From Liolophura sinensis (taxonomy: Eukaryota > Mollusca > Polyplacophora > Chitonida > Chitonidae), in the NCBI RefSeq assembly GCF_032854445.1, contig NC_088302.1:51986046-52050045 (forward strand): 64,000 nt of DNA, given 5' to 3'. Each line of letters begins with the position of its first letter. The first letter of the stretch is position 1. A model generated the notes under the pieces. The model made no database searches and was not told where the DNA came from. It saw nothing but the letters and a program-made list of their open reading frames with translations. Shown piece after piece: positions 62,101 to 64,000 of this stretch. The position numbers and the translations under genes were made by a program.

Positions 62101-64000
62101 AGAAACCTCACTCAAAAGGAAACAAAGGTAGGAAACCCCTCCATCTCTTTTTCCTACCTCACTTTACTGCACACTTCAAACCATGCAGTGAAATTCAACA
62201 TAGTGTACATTTATTTTTTTATTTCATTATAAAGTATTATGGTTACAGGAAACCGGGTAGAGAACAAAGTGTACATGTGTTCTATATTGTGTATTGAAGT
62301 CTTTATGAAATGCAATTAGAAGTTTTAGATAGCAAAATACTAAAATTTAAAAAATGATTAAGGGTAAAATGTCTTTGACTTGTGTGGATATATGTGTGCA
62401 TACATGTGCTTGAGGTTTAGTTTGACTGCTAATGATGTAGCTTTTCACAGCAACCATGACAAGGACATTTTCTTATTTAGATACAGGGCGAGTTTAAATC
62501 AAGTGAGGAAAAACTGAAAGCAGTTGAAAACAAGCTTAAGTTGAAAGGAGAGAATGCAACAAAGCTTCAACAGCAACTTGAGGAGCTGAAGGCTGATTAT
62601 GAGAAGCGCCTGCAGGCCAGCATCAATGAGCTAGAGACGGAGAGGGCGGGGGTGGAGACCTACCGTAAAAAGTTTGAGGCTCTGGAGAGCCAGTTCACCC
62701 CTCTGAAGAAAAAAATGTTACAAGAAGAACAGAACCACAAGAAACTCAGTGAGTAAATTCTTTTGTTTAATATGGAATAAAATATTGGTCATCATTTTGT
62801 ACGCAGAAAAAAGAACATGCACATGAAAAACTTCAAAATGATTTTTATTTGAAATGAATGGATGCAAGTTGATCAGATCCAGTATTACACCTGCAGCTTT
62901 TTCAGCCTGGCTGGTGGGGTCAGGGTGGTTTTCACTGGGAGCCATTCTTCTTCCTCCACACATACATTAAACCTCCACCTCCACCATTTTAGCAAACATG
63001 TATGTTTATTGATGAAATGTGCACATGAATTAGTGCAAGTATATATAACTGATTGGTGTGCATATGCTACAGTCCAGGAGAACCGATCCCTGGAAGTGCA
63101 ACTGGCCCATGCCAACAGGCAGGTCAAACAGTACAAGTCTGAGCTGGACAAGGCTGGACGGGCACTACTTGGAGAGAAAGAGACAGGACAAACTAAGAAC
63201 AGTACTTCCTCAGGTGAGCTTGAATACTTAAATGTGTTCCGGGTTTCGTTCCTGGTTGTGTTTGCAAGATTTAAGGCCTGGTTAATGGGTTATTGATAGT
63301 GTTTCATCTGTTGCATGTATTTTTATTGCTGTAATAGGCTATTTGGCTATGATCCGCCGAATAAAAAATGATGTTACCAAACTGACTTCATATATCCTGT
63401 AAGCCTCGTCAGTAATGGACTCTACTGGTCATCATCTTGAATGCAAACTTTAAAATAACATTGACTGACTGAAGAACATACATTGTTTCAACTATCGAAA
63501 CAATTCAGTGTTTTGTGTATCGGTCTAAAAATGTAACATGATTTGAAATATTTGGTAAGTAATTCTATTCTGTTCCCTGTTCTTCCTCCAGCTTTACTAC
63601 TCCATTCCCTGTTCTCTGTCCATCCTCCAGCTTTACTACTGTATTCCCTGTTCTCTGTCCATCCTCCAGCTTTACTACTGTATCCCGTTCTCTGTTCATC
63701 CTCCAGCTTTACTACTGTATTCCCTGTTCTCTGTCCATCCTCCAGCTTTACTACTGTATTCCCTGTTCTCTGTCCATCCTCCAGCTTTACTACTGTATCC
63801 CGTTCTCTGTTCTTCCTCCAGCTTTACTACTCCATTCCCTGTTCTCTGTCCATCCTCCAGCTTTACTAGTCCATTCCCTGTTCTCTGTTCATCCTCCAGC
63901 TTTACTACTGTATTCCCTGTTCTCTGTCCATCCTCCAGCTTTACTACTGTATCCCGTTCTCTGTTCATCCTCCAGCTTTACTACTGTATTCCCTGTTCTC
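47132..64000 (+). CDS. NUMA1: nuclear mitotic apparatus protein (NuMA), 17 exons, 3' end beyond window
   Basis: Exons: 47132-47167, 47775-47860, 48248-48318, 48455-48534, 49543-49738, 51732-51785, 53695-53837, 54093-54131, 54410-54533, 55058-55175, 55512-55617, 56288-56510, 57019-60644, 61115-61333, 61990-62127, 62481-62748, 63073-63213. All phases close, giving 1889 codons plus one base. The N-terminal globular Hook-like domain (about 1-156) includes ELEIAKVTLLLL, matching NuMA. A Ser/Pro linker follows, then continuous coiled coil from about 222 onward. Near the right edge LEVQLAHANRQV matches the end of the vertebrate NuMA rod. NuMA links dynein to spindle poles and the cell cortex. Its LGN-, microtubule- and nuclear-import regions would lie in exons beyond 64000. 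The 3.6 kb exon 13 parallels the single giant exon of vertebrate NUMA1. The start ATG has A at -3 and G at +4. Confidence 0.92.
48885..48985 (-). mobile_element. dispersed repeat, family C (reverse)
   Basis: Shares 'attactgatgagctttccca' and TGTA with 4205-4320. It lies in NUMA1 intron 4. Confidence 0.45.
49012..49460. repeat. ~92-base tandem array in NUMA1 intron 4
   Basis: Four to five copies of a unit containing 'gtcaccattgcctccacatg', 'gcattagaatctatgaattc' and 'tgtgtgcaaatagccacata'. The inner copies are almost identical and the outer ones diverge. No exon edge is included. Confidence 0.9.
50695..51345. repeat. ~50-base tandem array with two alternating unit types
   Basis: About 13 units in NUMA1 intron 5, all sharing CAGTGAGTCA and 'atgaatgtgctaatgtca'. 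One type continues TTGTTCATAATGATAAAT, the other TTGACTAATTCACACATAT. The types alternate in the middle of the array. Confidence 0.9.
55788..55913. repeat. three perfect-length 42-base repeats
   Basis: Three copies of a 42-base unit starting GTGATCCTGTTTGGTG, differing by one base, in NUMA1 intron 11. It is open in one frame but not flanked by usable splice sites. Confidence 0.88.
56900..56990 (+). mobile_element. SINE family A 3' fragment before NUMA1 exon 13
   Basis: Landmarks: 'ccataatgctggctgctgtt', 'gtgaaatattcttgaatatg', 'ggtgtagaataccagtcaaa', then an AATAAAAAAT tail. It ends about 29 bases before the acceptor of the giant exon at 57019, inside the likely branch-point zone. Confidence 0.7.
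57836..58242 (+). repeat. coding 14-residue repeat with periodic His/Cys in NuMA
   Basis: About nine copies of a two-heptad unit of the form KCQSLAEEHELKC. A H-x3-C pair recurs every 14 residues in seven copies; others have Trp or Tyr in place of His, or His or Tyr in place of Cys. The DNA copies are diverged, so the array is old compared with the neighbouring 33-base array. Confidence 0.85.
58970..59600 (+). repeat. coding 11-residue (hendecad) repeat array in NuMA
   Basis: Successive units FQSQLAAKDQE / FQSQLTAKKEE (11 residues, 33 bases) repeat about 14 times, then mix with 7-residue units (FQLKVQQ, FQLKIQE, FQLKMQE). The DNA copies are very similar and form a 66-base higher-order unit, indicating recent expansion. 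The frame is open throughout and remains coiled-coil-compatible. Confidence 0.92.
60800..61010 (+). mobile_element. SINE family A, 5' degraded
   Basis: Landmarks: 'gctcatgttggcttcctctc', 'aggtcttgcagcaacctgca', 'ccggtttcctccaaccataa', 'taagtgaaattttcttgagt', 'ggtgtaaaacaccaatcaat'. It lies in sense orientation in NUMA1 intron 13. Confidence 0.75.
63585..64000 (+). repeat. 37-39 base array resembling a 3' splice site, running off the window
   Basis: About 11 copies of a unit with 'ttccctgttctctgtccatc' then CTCCAG and CTTTACTACTGTA. Pyrimidine-rich DNA ending in CAG makes every unit look like a strong acceptor. The last visible NUMA1 exon ends in phase 1 at 63213, so the next exon is to the right of this array. 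The array continues past 64000. Confidence 0.85.

Noticed and set aside
63543-63968. Frames of PPALLLYSLFSV repeats on both strands
   Set aside because: Generated by the intronic 37-39 base array.

Overview
The window is animal nuclear DNA: AT-rich, intron-dense and full of tRNA-derived SINEs, minisatellites and LTR-retrotransposon debris. The TACATGTA-rich background, the SINE type and the protein similarities suggest a lophotrochozoan, most likely a mollusc. That assignment is an inference, because no species-specific sequence was recognised.

Layout. (1) 154-2203, plus strand: the last two coding exons of a molybdenum hydroxylase (xanthine dehydrogenase / aldehyde oxidase family). (2) 2204-11305: gene-poor DNA with SINE copies. 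(3) 11306-36807, minus strand: a complete SLX4 gene. I could build a 22-exon model in which every splice phase closes: 7266 coding bases, 2421 residues, with three UBZ4-type fingers, a UIM-like motif, BTB, SAP and the C-terminal SLX1-binding domain. Its introns hold a decayed BEL/Pao element, several SINEs and large tandem arrays. (4) 37360-38545, minus: a two-exon gene for a 100-residue single-pass membrane protein that I do not recognise. (5) 40110-45344, minus: LRRC51 (five exons, 208 residues). (6) 47132 to beyond the right edge, plus: NUMA1, the spindle-pole coiled-coil protein (17 exons visible, at least 1889 residues, C-terminus missing). LRRC51 and NUMA1 stand head to head about 1.8 kb apart, and as far as I recall they are also neighbours in human.

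Functionally the genes are mostly unrelated: SLX4 is a nuclease scaffold for DNA repair, NuMA organises spindle poles, LRRC51 is a small leucine-rich-repeat protein, and the molybdenum enzyme belongs to purine/aldehyde metabolism. Nothing suggests an operon or a defence island.

The most unusual pattern is that tandem arrays repeatedly start on exon edges. The unit of three arrays (1-170, 17482-18834, 27768-28320) contains a real splice site plus about 20-25 bases of the adjoining coding exon, so the introns hold 3 to about 15 extra copies of a functional-looking splice site. A fourth array at the right edge (63585-64000) looks the same, but its exon is outside the window. NuMA also carries an unusual run of 11-residue repeats mixed with heptads, and a 14-residue repeat with regularly spaced His and Cys.
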